Notes under the pieces: model-generated
Told to the model about the DNA's origin: nothing
Database searches by the model: none
What the model saw: the letters and a program-made list of their open reading frames with translations, nothing else
Shown here: piece by piece, positions 1-6,497 of the stretch
How positions within the stretch are numbered: the first letter of the stretch is position 1
Layout: every line of letters begins with the position of its first letter
Origin: Rhodobacteraceae bacterium UBA3087
GTDB lineage: Bacteria; Pseudomonadota; Alphaproteobacteria; Rhodobacterales; Rhodobacteraceae
DNA: 6,670 nucleotides
Direction: 5' to 3'
Assembly: GCA_002367285.1 (NCBI GenBank)
Contig: DFBF01000249.1
Span: forward strand, 1-6,670
Program-made: the position numbers and the translations under genes

Positions 1-181
1 CCAGGGCCTCACCCCGATTCAACCCGAACCCGTCAGCGGAGGCATCAAACGCAGCCACAACCGCCTGTAATTCATCCACGGCGCCCGCCAGGCGTTGCAA
101 GTATTGTTGTGAAAATTCAGGGAATTGCGACAGGCTGACAGCCCCCGCAAGCCCACCGGCCAAGGTCAGGACGCGGATCAT
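1..181 (-). CDS. DUF2937-like protein, N-terminal part (cut by window edge)
   Basis: The first 60 residues of a protein whose gene runs off the left edge. It starts MIRVLTLAGGLAGAVSLSQ and continues with PEFSQQYLQRLAGAVDELQ, a short hydrophobic N-terminal segment followed by a polar, probably helical stretch. I recognise this opening as that of the DUF2937 family, small membrane-associated proteins of unknown function found in proteobacteria including Rhodobacterales; that is recall, not a search. The ATG at 181-179 is preceded by a purine-rich AAAGGGCGGG, a plausible but imperfect ribosome binding site. It lies 139 bases downstream of the secreted-protein gene on the same strand, so it may share that transcript or have its own promoter; I saw no convincing promoter or terminator in the gap. 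No function can be assigned from the visible part. Confidence 0.75.
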   Translation of the reverse strand, partial: MIRVLTLAGGLAGAVSLSQFPEFSQQYLQRLAGAVDELQAVVAAFDASADGFGLNRGEAL

Positions 182-320
182 GGACCCGCCCTTTTGTCAG
201 AAATCATGCCTGTCATCGGACTGCTCCGTGGACTACTGCGTTTTGCGTGCAAGTTTGCGGCAGCCGACCCGCCCGGTCAAGGTCACGCCAAGGTACCACG
301 CGGGAAGACGCCTGTGCACC

Positions 321-812
321 TCAGCAGGGCGCAAAGCCAAGGCCGCGCCCCAAAGTGCCCAATATCGGGTCAATCTGGTCGCGCGCAACCTCGTCATACC
401 TGACATACAGATGCGCATAGGCGACATCTCCCGCACAAGTCTGCCCTTGTTTAACCCGCAGATAGAACACGCGCGCGGCCTCGAGGCCGGACAGAACAAA
501 CCAGTCCGCCCCGCCAGCCTGATAGGTCACCGTGCCACTGTCGCTGTAGGTTTCAAACAGAAAGTCCCGATAGGCGGCCAGATCGCCCATGGCATCATAA
601 CTGCCATAAATCGTCACCGTCACCGCCCCATTGGGCGACACAAACATACGCCCGTCGCCATTGGCTGGTGCTGGCTGGGCAATGAACCCGTCCGGCACCA
701 GGCCCGTCACCCCAAACCGGGCGTTGGAATAGGGGAATACGTCGGCCCAAACAGGTCCCGCCACCCCGGCAAGCACCGCGACCGTCGCGAATTTCATCAA
801 GGATTTCAGCAT
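321..812 (-). CDS. Small secreted (periplasmic) protein of unknown function
   Basis: A 163-residue protein with a clear Sec-type signal peptide: basic MLKSLMK, a hydrophobic core (about residues 8-19) and a likely cleavage after VWA (residue 23), leaving a mature protein of about 140 residues. The mature part opens FPYSNARFGVTGLVPDGF, has alternating beta-like stretches (GAVTVTIYG, WFVLSG, RVFYLRV, AHLYVRY) and a C-terminal helix-like segment DQIDPILGTL. The pattern 'sequence near F-G, then VP-x-GF' recalls the PsbP/Mog1-like secreted fold, but this is only an impression. Cys126 and Cys163 are the only cysteines and could form a disulfide in the periplasm. The start at 812 is favoured over Met6 (797) because AGGAGGG lies five bases before it. 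That site is buried in a predicted hairpin (811-847). The gene follows proS by 67 bases and is probably cotranscribed with it. Confidence 0.8.
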   Translation of the reverse strand: MLKSLMKFATVAVLAGVAGPVWADVFPYSNARFGVTGLVPDGFIAQPAPANGDGRMFVSPNGAVTVTIYGSYDAMGDLAAYRDFLFETYSDSGTVTYQAGGADWFVLSGLEAARVFYLRVKQGQTCAGDVAYAHLYVRYDEVARDQIDPILGTLGRGLGFAPC

Positions 813-847
813 GTCACCCTCCTGTGTTCACAGGCAAAGGGTGACAT
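811..847 (-). promoter_or_regulatory. Nested hairpin covering the RBS and start of the secreted-protein gene
   Basis: Bases 811-820 (ATGTCACCCT) and 838-847 (AGGGTGACAT) are perfect 10-base inverted repeats. Between them, 821-834 is a second dyad, CCTGTG-TT-CACAGG. Read as minus-strand RNA this gives a 10-bp outer stem, a three-base bulge (UUG) on one side, then a 5-bp inner stem closed by a four-base loop. The Shine-Dalgarno AGGAGGG (823-817) and the first two bases of the AUG (812-811) lie inside the stems. There is no T-run after either side, so an intrinsic terminator is unlikely. The position suggests control of translation, or a transcript-stability or processing element between proS and the next gene. 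The repeat is seen directly; the role is inferred. A protein-binding DNA dyad is an alternative. Confidence 0.55.
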
Positions 848-879
848 ACCAAAGGTCAGTCATTCAATGTCGCACCCTG

Positions 880-2217
880 TCACAGGGCGGCGTAGATCGC
901 GACCACCTTGGCCACGGCGGCCTCAGGAGACATCTCTTCGCTTTCGCCTGTGCGACGGCTGGTCAGTTCGACCACACCGTTTTTCAACCCGCGCGGCCCG
1001 ACCGTGATACGCCAGGGCAGACCAATCAGATCCATGGTCGCGAATTTGCCACCGGCGCGTTCTTTGCGGTCATCATACAACGGCTCCAGCCCAGCGGCCT
1101 CCAGCGCTTTGTACAGCGCGTCACAGGCGGCGTCGGCTTCATCATCGCCCTGTTTCAGGTTGACGATACCACAGTGGAACGGCGTCACGCCTTCGGGCCA
1201 GATGATGCCCTTGTCATCGTGGCTGGCTTCGATGATGGCGCCCAACAGACGGCTGACACCGATGCCGTGGCTGCCCATGTGAACCGGCACGTGGTTCTGT
1301 TCATTGTCAACGACGGTCGCGCCCATTGCCTCGGAATACTTGGTGCCGAAATAGAAGATCTGACCAACCTCGATGCCGCGCGCCACGCGGCGACGGTCTT
1401 CGGGCACCTCGTTGAATTTGGCTGCGTCATGGGTTTCATCGGTGCGCGCATATTTCGAGGTGAACTCCTCCAGAACCGCCTGGCATTGTTCGACACTGTC
1501 ATAGTCGATGTCACGGTCGCCAAAGCTCAGATCGGTGACGGCGCTGTCATAAAAGACCTCGCTTTCGCCGGTTTCGGCCAACACCAGAAATTCATGCGTG
1601 TCATCACCGCCGATGGGGCCTGAATCGGCGCGCATCGGGATGGCTTGCAGTCCCATCCGTTCATAGGTGCGCAGATAGCTGACCAGATGACGGTTATAGG
1701 CGTGCAGCGCGGCTTCTTTTGTCAAATCAAAGTTGTAGCCGTCTTTCATATAGAATTCACGGCCCCGCATCACGCCGAAACGCGGGCGGATTTCGTCGCG
1801 GAACTTCCACTGGATCTGGTACAGTGTCAGCGGCAGATCCTTGTAGGAATTCACGTGGCTGCGGAAGATGTCCGTGACCATTTCTTCGGCGGTTGGGGTG
1901 AACAGCATGTCGCGTCCGTGACGGTCCTGCATCCGCAGCATTTCTTCGCCATAATCGTCATACCGCCCGCTTTCGCGCCACAGATCAGCCCCCTGGATGA
2001 TCGGCATCTGAATGGCGATGTGACCGGCGCGGGCCTGTTCCTCGTGCACGATGTTTTCGATCTTGCGCAGGACCTTAAAGCCCATGGGCAACCAGGAATA
2101 GATCCCGGCTGATTGCTGTTTGATCATGCCGGCGCGCAGCATCAGGCGGTGCGAAACGATCTGGGCCTCGGCGGGGTTTTCCTTGAGGACCGGCAGGAAA
2201 TAGCGGGACAGGCGCAT
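880..2217 (-). CDS. proS: Proline--tRNA ligase (alphaproteobacterial, insert-less type)
   Basis: Class II aminoacyl-tRNA synthetase that charges tRNA-Pro with proline in the cytoplasm, using ATP. The 445 residues carry the full set of class II motifs: motif 1 around 30-52 (ends MGFKVLRKI), the TPTAEE loop at 108-113 for substrate binding, motif 2 from FRDEIRPRFG (139-148) through REFYMKDGYNF (153-163), and motif 3 GSHGIGVSRLLGAIIE (315-330). The C-terminal anticodon-binding domain runs from about 345, with RAGGKFATMDLIGLPWRITVG-like sequence around 387-407. The protein is far shorter than the roughly 570-residue E. coli type because the editing (INS) domain between motifs 2 and 3 is absent. 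This is the usual form in alphaproteobacteria, where mischarged Ala-tRNA-Pro is expected to be cleared by a separate deacylase. The ATG at 2217 follows AAGGA with a six-base spacer. Likely first gene of the minus-strand group. Confidence 0.97.
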   Translation of the reverse strand: MRLSRYFLPVLKENPAEAQIVSHRLMLRAGMIKQQSAGIYSWLPMGFKVLRKIENIVHEEQARAGHIAIQMPIIQGADLWRESGRYDDYGEEMLRMQDRHGRDMLFTPTAEEMVTDIFRSHVNSYKDLPLTLYQIQWKFRDEIRPRFGVMRGREFYMKDGYNFDLTKEAALHAYNRHLVSYLRTYERMGLQAIPMRADSGPIGGDDTHEFLVLAETGESEVFYDSAVTDLSFGDRDIDYDSVEQCQAVLEEFTSKYARTDETHDAAKFNEVPEDRRRVARGIEVGQIFYFGTKYSEAMGATVVDNEQNHVPVHMGSHGIGVSRLLGAIIEASHDDKGIIWPEGVTPFHCGIVNLKQGDDEADAACDALYKALEAAGLEPLYDDRKERAGGKFATMDLIGLPWRITVGPRGLKNGVVELTSRRTGESEEMSPEAAVAKVVAIYAAL

Positions 2218-2251
2218 GTCTTATCCTTCATGGCATAGCTGTGGGCGTTTG

Positions 2252-2274
2252 CTTTCGCTTGGGATATGCGAAAG
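2252..2274. repeat. 7-base inverted repeat in the proS leader / divergent intergenic region
   Basis: CTTTCGC (2252-2258) and GCGAAAG (2268-2274) are perfect inverted repeats around a nine-base spacer. The dyad lies 35 bases upstream of the proS start and 110 bases upstream of the AI-2E gene. It could be an operator for the divergent pair or a small hairpin in the proS leader RNA. The repeat is direct observation; either role is inference, and a 7-base dyad can occur by chance. Confidence 0.35.
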
Positions 2275-2331
2275 GGCGCGCGGGGGCAATCGTGATTGAC
2301 GCCTTCGCCAGCGCCACGCCCCGCTTGCCCC

Positions 2332-2362
2332 TTGAAAAACATCGCCTTGTGGGCGACATAGA
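2332..2362 (+). promoter_or_regulatory. Weak candidate promoter for the AI-2E/hdaA genes
   Basis: TTGAAA (2332-2337) matches the -35 consensus at five of six positions. The best following -10-like hexamer is CATAGA (2357-2362), which matches only three of six and sits at a wide 19-base spacing. The start codon at 2385 is 22 bases further on. This is the most promoter-like stretch upstream of the plus-strand genes in the 167-base divergent region, but it is weak. No better candidate was found for proS on the other strand. Confidence 0.2.
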
Positions 2363-2384
2363 ACGGGCGTAACGAGGAAATTCC

Positions 2385-3497
2385 ATGGCCCTGCCCGTTC
2401 AGACTCAAGCCAGATATTGGACCATCGCCACCACCATCTTTGTCGCGACCCTGTGGTTTCTGGGGGATGTGATCCTGCCCTTTGTTCTGGGGGGGGCGAT
2501 TGCCTATTTCCTGGACCCGGTCGCGGATCGGCTCGAAGCCATGGGCCTGTCGCGCGCCTTGTCAACGGCAATCATATCTGTTGGTGCCGTGTTGCTGTTC
2601 ATCATCGCGTTCCTGCTGATCGTGCCGTCGCTGATCGAACAGGCCGTATCGCTGGTCAACGTGGCGCCAACACTGTTTGGCGAACTTCAGACCTTTCTGA
2701 CCGAAAAATTCCCCTCGCTGATAGATCAGGACAGCACCCTGCGCCAGTCGCTGAATGAACTTGGTACTAAAATTCAGGAGCGTGGCGGTGAATTGGTCGG
2801 CACCGTGGTGAATTCGGCCATGGGGATCATCAACATCGTTGTTTTGATGGTCGTCACGCCGGTCGTGGCCTTTTATCTGCTGCTGGACTGGGACCGCATG
2901 GTCGCCGAGATCGACAAGCTGTTGCCGCGGGATCATGTGGACACCGTGCGTCAGATTGCCCGGGAAGTCGACAACGCTCTGGCCAGCTTCATCCGCGGTC
3001 AGGGCACAGTCTGCCTGATCCTGGGCACCTATTATGCGGTGGCCCTGATGGCGATCGGGCTGCAATTCGGCCTGATCGTCGGCTTTATCGCCGGGCTGAT
3101 CACCTTCATCCCCTATATCGGCGCGCTGGTGGGCGGCGCGCTGGCCATCGGCCTGGGCCTGTTCCAGTTCTGGGGCGACTGGTGGTCCCTGGCGGGCGTC
3201 GGGGCCATCTTCGCGCTTGGTCAATTCTTCGAGGGCAACATCCTGACGCCGAAACTGGTCGGGAAATCTGTTGGGCTGCACCCCGTGTGGCTGTTGTTCG
3301 CCCTGTCCGCCTTTGGGGTTCTGTTTGGGTTTGTCGGCATGTTGGTTGCGGTGCCCGTTGCCGCCGCCCTGGGGGTGATTGCCCGGTTCTTCGTGAACCA
3401 ATACAAGACCGGGCGGCTGTATCAGGGCGTTGTCGGCAATTCGGCACCTGTTTGCGAGCCCGCCTCGCCCCCCCCGTCGGAGCAGATGGAAGACTGA
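2385..3497 (+). CDS. AI-2E family (PerM-like) inner-membrane protein
   Basis: A 370-residue polytopic membrane protein of the AI-2E transporter family (formerly UPF0118), whose members include the E. coli AI-2 exporter TqsA, PerM/YdiK-type proteins of unclear substrate and some Na+/H+ antiporters. About eight hydrophobic segments are visible, at roughly 12-28, 29-45, 61-83, 146-167, 207-227, 229-257, 268-284 and 300-335. A polar stretch at about 85-140 follows the third, as is usual. Family hallmarks are PFVLGGAIAYFLDP (32-45), TPVVAFYLLLDWDRM (158-172), GLITFIPYIGALVGG (237-251) and GNILTPKLVGKSVGLHPVW (284-302). The ATG at 2385 has GAGGA six bases upstream. The C-terminal tail (from about 338) is hydrophilic and proline-rich and contains an eight-C run in the DNA. 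The stop overlaps the hdaA start by one base, so translational coupling is likely. The true substrate cannot be told from sequence. Confidence 0.92.
   Translation: MALPVQTQARYWTIATTIFVATLWFLGDVILPFVLGGAIAYFLDPVADRLEAMGLSRALSTAIISVGAVLLFIIAFLLIVPSLIEQAVSLVNVAPTLFGELQTFLTEKFPSLIDQDSTLRQSLNELGTKIQERGGELVGTVVNSAMGIINIVVLMVVTPVVAFYLLLDWDRMVAEIDKLLPRDHVDTVRQIAREVDNALASFIRGQGTVCLILGTYYAVALMAIGLQFGLIVGFIAGLITFIPYIGALVGGALAIGLGLFQFWGDWWSLAGVGAIFALGQFFEGNILTPKLVGKSVGLHPVWLLFALSAFGVLFGFVGMLVAVPVAAALGVIARFFVNQYKTGRLYQGVVGNSAPVCEPASPPPSEQMED
3468..3475 (+). repeat. Eight-C run near the 3' end of the AI-2E gene
   Basis: A homopolymer of eight C encodes Pro-Pro-Pro (CCC CCC CCG) seven codons before the AI-2E stop codon. 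The hdaA reading frame is open through this point back to at least 3182. A -1 ribosomal shift here, or gain of one C, would join the AI-2E protein to HdaA through the short linker VGADGRL. Whether slippage occurs is not known from the sequence. Confidence 0.5.
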
Positions 3498-4180
3498 TGC
3501 CGCAGCAGCTGACTTTCGACCTGCCCGTGCGCAGCGCGCAGGGGCGCGGGGATTTCTATGTCACCGCCTCGAACGCCGCCGCCATGGCCACGGTCGAAGC
3601 TTGGCAGGACTGGCCCAACCGCAAGCTGGTGCTGGTGGGTCCCGAAGGCGCGGGCAAGACCCACCTGGCCCATGTCTGGGCAGACCTGTCCGGCGCCGCT
3701 GTTTTGCGGGCAAAAGACCTGCCCAGCACCGACATCCCGGCCCTGGCCGGCAGCTGTGTGGTGGTCGAGGACGCCGACCGTATCGCCGGCAACCGCCCCT
3801 GCGAAGAGGCGCTGTTTCACCTGCACAACCTGATCCTGGCCGAGGGCGGGTCGCTGATGCTGACCGCCTGCACCGCGCCGTCGCGCTGGGGCCTGTCGCT
3901 GCCCGATCTGACCAGCCGGGCAGAGGCCACGACGCTGGCCCACCTGGAGGCACCCGACGACATGCTGCTGTCGGCCGTGCTGGTGAAACTGTTCGATGAC
4001 CGCCAGATCACGGTGTCCCATCCGCTGATCACCTATCTGACCCGACGCATGTCGCGATCCCTGTCCGAAGCCGCCCAGATGGTCGACCGGCTGGACCGCG
4101 CGGCCCTGGCGCAAAACTGTCCGATCACCCGCAGCTTTGCCGCGCGCATTCTGGACATTTCCGGGGAAATCAGCGCATAA
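3497..4180 (+). CDS. hdaA: HdaA, DnaA-related regulator of replication initiation
   Basis: A 227-residue AAA+ protein related to the DnaA ATPase domain but lacking DnaA's DNA-binding domain IV, so it corresponds to Hda/HdaA. With the sliding clamp it stimulates ATP hydrolysis by DnaA and prevents over-initiation of replication. Visible parts: an N-terminal clamp-binding peptide QLTFDLP (residues 4-10), Walker A GPEGAGKT (48-55), Walker B VVVEDADR (88-95), a sensor-1 region LTACTAP (122-128), a probable arginine finger in LTSR (Arg141), and a sensor-2 region RRMSRSLSEA (183-192, Arg187 likely). The start at 3497 is chosen because it places the clamp-binding motif at the very N-terminus, as in the family, and forms a TGATG overlap with the upstream stop. 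A GGAAG precedes it closely. The frame stays open upstream to 3182, but that extension is an antisense-of-frame translation of the AI-2E gene with no homology I recognise. Confidence 0.9.
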   Translation: MPQQLTFDLPVRSAQGRGDFYVTASNAAAMATVEAWQDWPNRKLVLVGPEGAGKTHLAHVWADLSGAAVLRAKDLPSTDIPALAGSCVVVEDADRIAGNRPCEEALFHLHNLILAEGGSLMLTACTAPSRWGLSLPDLTSRAEATTLAHLEAPDDMLLSAVLVKLFDDRQITVSHPLITYLTRRMSRSLSEAAQMVDRLDRAALAQNCPITRSFAARILDISGEISA

Positions 4181-4212
4181 AGAACGCGCGGTTTGATCTG
4201 GCGCAACGGCAT

Positions 4213-4228
4213 GGCCGGATTTCCGGTC
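4213..4228 (+). other. Short hairpin in the hdaA-ppk1 gap
   Basis: GGCCGG (4213-4218) and CCGGTC (4223-4228) can pair as a six-base stem with one G-U pair around a four-base loop, 33 bases after the hdaA stop. Only a loose, pyrimidine-rich stretch follows, without a true T-run. It could be a weak terminator or a processing site in the 91-base gap, or have no role. No convincing promoter or ribosome binding site for ppk1 was seen in the rest of the gap. Confidence 0.25.
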
Positions 4229-4271
4229 TATCGTCACATTCCCTTTACACAGCCGTCGGATACAGCCCGCC

Positions 4272-6446
4272 ATGACCCATGCAGATTTCCTGAAATCCGA
4301 CTTCCCCACCCCCATCGAATTGCCCGCCGAGGGCATCGCCGGGCCGCATCGGTTTTTCAACCGGGAACTCAGCTGGTTGGGCTTCAACTGGCGTGTGCTT
4401 GAAGAGGCCGAGAACACTCGCGTCCCGCTGTTGGAACGGCTGCGGTTCCTGTCCATTTCTGCCACCAATCTGGACGAGTTTTACACCGTCCGCGTTGCCG
4501 GTCTGCGCGAATTGGTGCGCGAGGGCGTCAGCACGCCCGCCGCAGATGGGCTCAGCCCCGCCGAGCAGCTGAAACTGATCAACGCCGACGCGCGCCGCCT
4601 GATGGCACGGCAACAGGCGACCTATGAACTGTTGGCCGGGGAAATGCAGGCCAAGGGCATTTCCATCTGCATGCGTGAAACGCTGAATGACGAAGATCGT
4701 GCCTATCTGGCCGATGTGTTTCTGAACCAGGTCTTTCCGGTGCTGTCACCGCTGGCAATCGACCCGGCCCACCCGTTTCCGTTCATCCCGAACACGGGCT
4801 TTTCGCTGGCGCTGCACCTTGAACACAAGACCAGCAAACGCAAACTGCAAGCGCTGCTGCCCGTGCCCCACCAGATCGACCGTTTCGTGCGCCTGCCCGC
4901 TCCTGATGGTGTGGCGCGGTTCCTGCCGCTCGAAGACCTGTTGCTCGAACATCTGGGCAGCCTGTTTCCGGGTTATGTGGAAAAAGGCAACTGCGCCTTC
5001 CGCATCCTGCGCGACAGCGACCTGGAACTTGAGGACGAGGCCGAAGATCTGGTGCGCGAATTCGAAACCGCGCTGAAACGGCGTCGGCGCGGCGAAGTCG
5101 TGCGCATGAAGATCACCGAAGGCGCGCCCTTGGCGTTGCAAAAGATGATCAAGCGCGAACTGCACGTCACCGACGAGGAAATCGTCGAAGTTGATGGCAT
5201 GCTTGGTATGGCCGATCTGGGCGAGTTGGTGATCGCCGAACGGCCCGACCTGCTGTGGCCCAGCTTTACCCCGCGCGTGCCCGAACGCGTGCAGGATCAC
5301 GAAGGCGACATGTTTGCCGCGATCCGCCAAAAAGACATGCTGCTGCACCATCCCTATGAGACGTTCGACATGGTCGTCAGGTTCCTGAAACAGGCCGCAG
5401 CCGACCCAAATGTCGTGGCGATCAAACAGACCTTGTATCGCACGTCTCATGACAGTCCGATCGTCTCGGCCCTGTGCGAAGCCGCCGAGGATGGTAAATC
5501 CGTCACCGCGCTGGTCGAATTGAAAGCCCGCTTTGACGAGGCCGCAAATATCCGCCAATCGCGCCGTTTGGAACGTGCAGGCGCCCATGTTGTTTATGGC
5601 TTCATGAACTACAAAACGCATGCGAAAATTTCGACCGTGGTGCGGCGTGAGGGCGACCAACTGGTCACCTATACGCACTATGGCACCGGCAACTATCACC
5701 CGATCACTGCACGCATCTATACCGACATGTCCTTGTTTACATGTGACAAAGCACTGGGGCGTGACGCCACGCGCGTGTTCAATTACCTGTCGGGATACGC
5801 CCAGCCGGACCAGTTGGAAAACCTGGCAATTTCACCGATTACGTTGAAACCCCGCCTGCTCGAAATGATCGGGCGCGAGATCGACCATGCCAAGGCGGGC
5901 AAGCCGGCCGAAATCTGGGCCAAGATGAATTCTTTAGTCGAACCGGATGTGATCGACGCGCTCTACACCGCCTCGCAGGCCGGTGTGAAAATCTCGCTGG
6001 TCATTCGCGGCATTTGCGGCCTGCGGCCTGGGATCAAGGGGCTCAGCGAAAACATCCGCGTGAAATCCATCGTCGGACGGTTTCTGGAACACTCGCGCAT
6101 TGTCTGTTTCGGCAATGGCCACGGGCTGCCGTCGAAGAAGGCCAAGGTCTATATCTCTTCGGCCGACTGGATGGGGCGCAACCTGAACCGGCGCGTCGAA
6201 ACCCTGGTCGAATGCACCAACGCCACGGTGAAAGCCCAGATCGTATCCCAAGTCATGGCCGCGAACCTGGCCGACGAGGCGCAAAGCTGGGTCATGAACC
6301 CGGACGGAAGCTTTACCCGCCCTGACCTGTCCGCCATCGAACGCCCGTTCAACTGCCACCGTTTCTTCATGGAATACCCGTCCCTGTCCGGCCGCGGATC
6401 GGCGGGCGCTGCGGATGTGCCGGAATTGACGCATTCACAAGATTGA
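4272..6446 (+). CDS. ppk1: Polyphosphate kinase 1
   Basis: Reversibly transfers the ATP gamma-phosphate to long-chain polyphosphate through a phosphohistidine. The 724 residues cover the whole family: N-terminal domain (RFFNRELSWLGFNWRVLEEA, 27-46; ATNLDEFYTVRVAGLRE, 64-80), head domain (about 125-330), and two C-terminal phospholipase-D-like catalytic domains. Key residues align with E. coli PPK1 at a constant offset of 15: His450 in YKTHAKI (autophosphorylated His435), His607 in FLEHSRI (His592), metal-site Arg390 and Arg420 (Arg375, Arg405), and ATP-contacting Tyr483 and Arg579. Asn66 matches the adenine-contacting Asn45. The enzyme looks complete and active. The ATG at 4272 is the only sensible start (next in-frame ATG is far inside), yet no Shine-Dalgarno sequence precedes it, so initiation may be weak, leaderless or coupled. 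It follows hdaA by 91 bases and precedes ppx by 51. Confidence 0.97.
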   Translation: MTHADFLKSDFPTPIELPAEGIAGPHRFFNRELSWLGFNWRVLEEAENTRVPLLERLRFLSISATNLDEFYTVRVAGLRELVREGVSTPAADGLSPAEQLKLINADARRLMARQQATYELLAGEMQAKGISICMRETLNDEDRAYLADVFLNQVFPVLSPLAIDPAHPFPFIPNTGFSLALHLEHKTSKRKLQALLPVPHQIDRFVRLPAPDGVARFLPLEDLLLEHLGSLFPGYVEKGNCAFRILRDSDLELEDEAEDLVREFETALKRRRRGEVVRMKITEGAPLALQKMIKRELHVTDEEIVEVDGMLGMADLGELVIAERPDLLWPSFTPRVPERVQDHEGDMFAAIRQKDMLLHHPYETFDMVVRFLKQAAADPNVVAIKQTLYRTSHDSPIVSALCEAAEDGKSVTALVELKARFDEAANIRQSRRLERAGAHVVYGFMNYKTHAKISTVVRREGDQLVTYTHYGTGNYHPITARIYTDMSLFTCDKALGRDATRVFNYLSGYAQPDQLENLAISPITLKPRLLEMIGREIDHAKAGKPAEIWAKMNSLVEPDVIDALYTASQAGVKISLVIRGICGLRPGIKGLSENIRVKSIVGRFLEHSRIVCFGNGHGLPSKKAKVYISSADWMGRNLNRRVETLVECTNATVKAQIVSQVMAANLADEAQSWVMNPDGSFTRPDLSAIERPFNCHRFFMEYPSLSGRGSAGAADVPELTHSQD

Positions 6447-6448
6447 TT

Positions 6449-6474
6449 TTCACGGCCTGTTTGGGCAGGGTGAA
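6449..6474 (+). other. Hairpin between ppk1 and ppx
   Basis: TTCAC (6449-6453) pairs with GTGAA (6470-6474), and inside it CCTG (6456-6459) pairs with CAGG (6466-6469), leaving a two-base bulge (GG) and a six-base loop. It starts two bases after the ppk1 stop and ends 23 bases before the ppx start. There is no T-run behind it, so it is more likely an mRNA-stability or processing element, or a partial attenuator, than a full terminator. The pairing is seen; the role is inferred. Confidence 0.35.
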
Positions 6475-6497
6475 TACTGAACGGCGCGGGGGACAAA

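Noticed and set aside
242..259. Two copies of TTTGCG 12 bases apart in the gap before the DUF2937-like gene
   Set aside because: The repeats are only six bases, occur once as a pair, and no promoter elements are positioned around them; chance is the simpler explanation.
811..847. Intrinsic terminator after proS
   Set aside because: The stem is strong, but neither strand has a T-run after it, and it overlaps the start codon of the next gene in the same direction.
180..1007. Plus-strand open frame of 275 codons across three minus-strand genes
   Set aside because: It runs antisense through the DUF2937 start, the secreted-protein gene and the end of proS, and is rich in Arg/His/Pro as antisense translations typically are. 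No ribosome binding site or homology was recognised.
811..1623. Long plus-strand open frame (270 codons) opposite proS
   Set aside because: It is the antisense shadow of proS, which has all class II synthetase motifs on the other strand. The translation shows no recognisable domain, and long open antisense frames are expected in GC-rich coding DNA.
3182..3496. Upstream extension of hdaA giving a 332-residue protein
   Set aside because: The extra 105 residues overlap the AI-2E transmembrane region in another frame. The start at 3497 puts the clamp-binding motif at the N-terminus as the family requires. The open frame is kept only as part of the frameshift observation.
4244..4272. TTTACA (4244-4249) as a -35 element for ppk1
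   Set aside because: At the proper spacing the -10 position would be CCGCCA over the start codon itself, which is not a usable match.
3422..4468. Minus-strand open frame of 348 codons opposite hdaA and the start of ppk1
   Set aside because: It is antisense to two well-supported genes and has low-complexity Gly/Gln/Arg-rich translation without recognisable motifs.
4746..5699. Minus-strand open frame of 317 codons inside ppk1
   Set aside because: It is antisense to the catalytic part of ppk1, whose active-site residues are all present on the plus strand.
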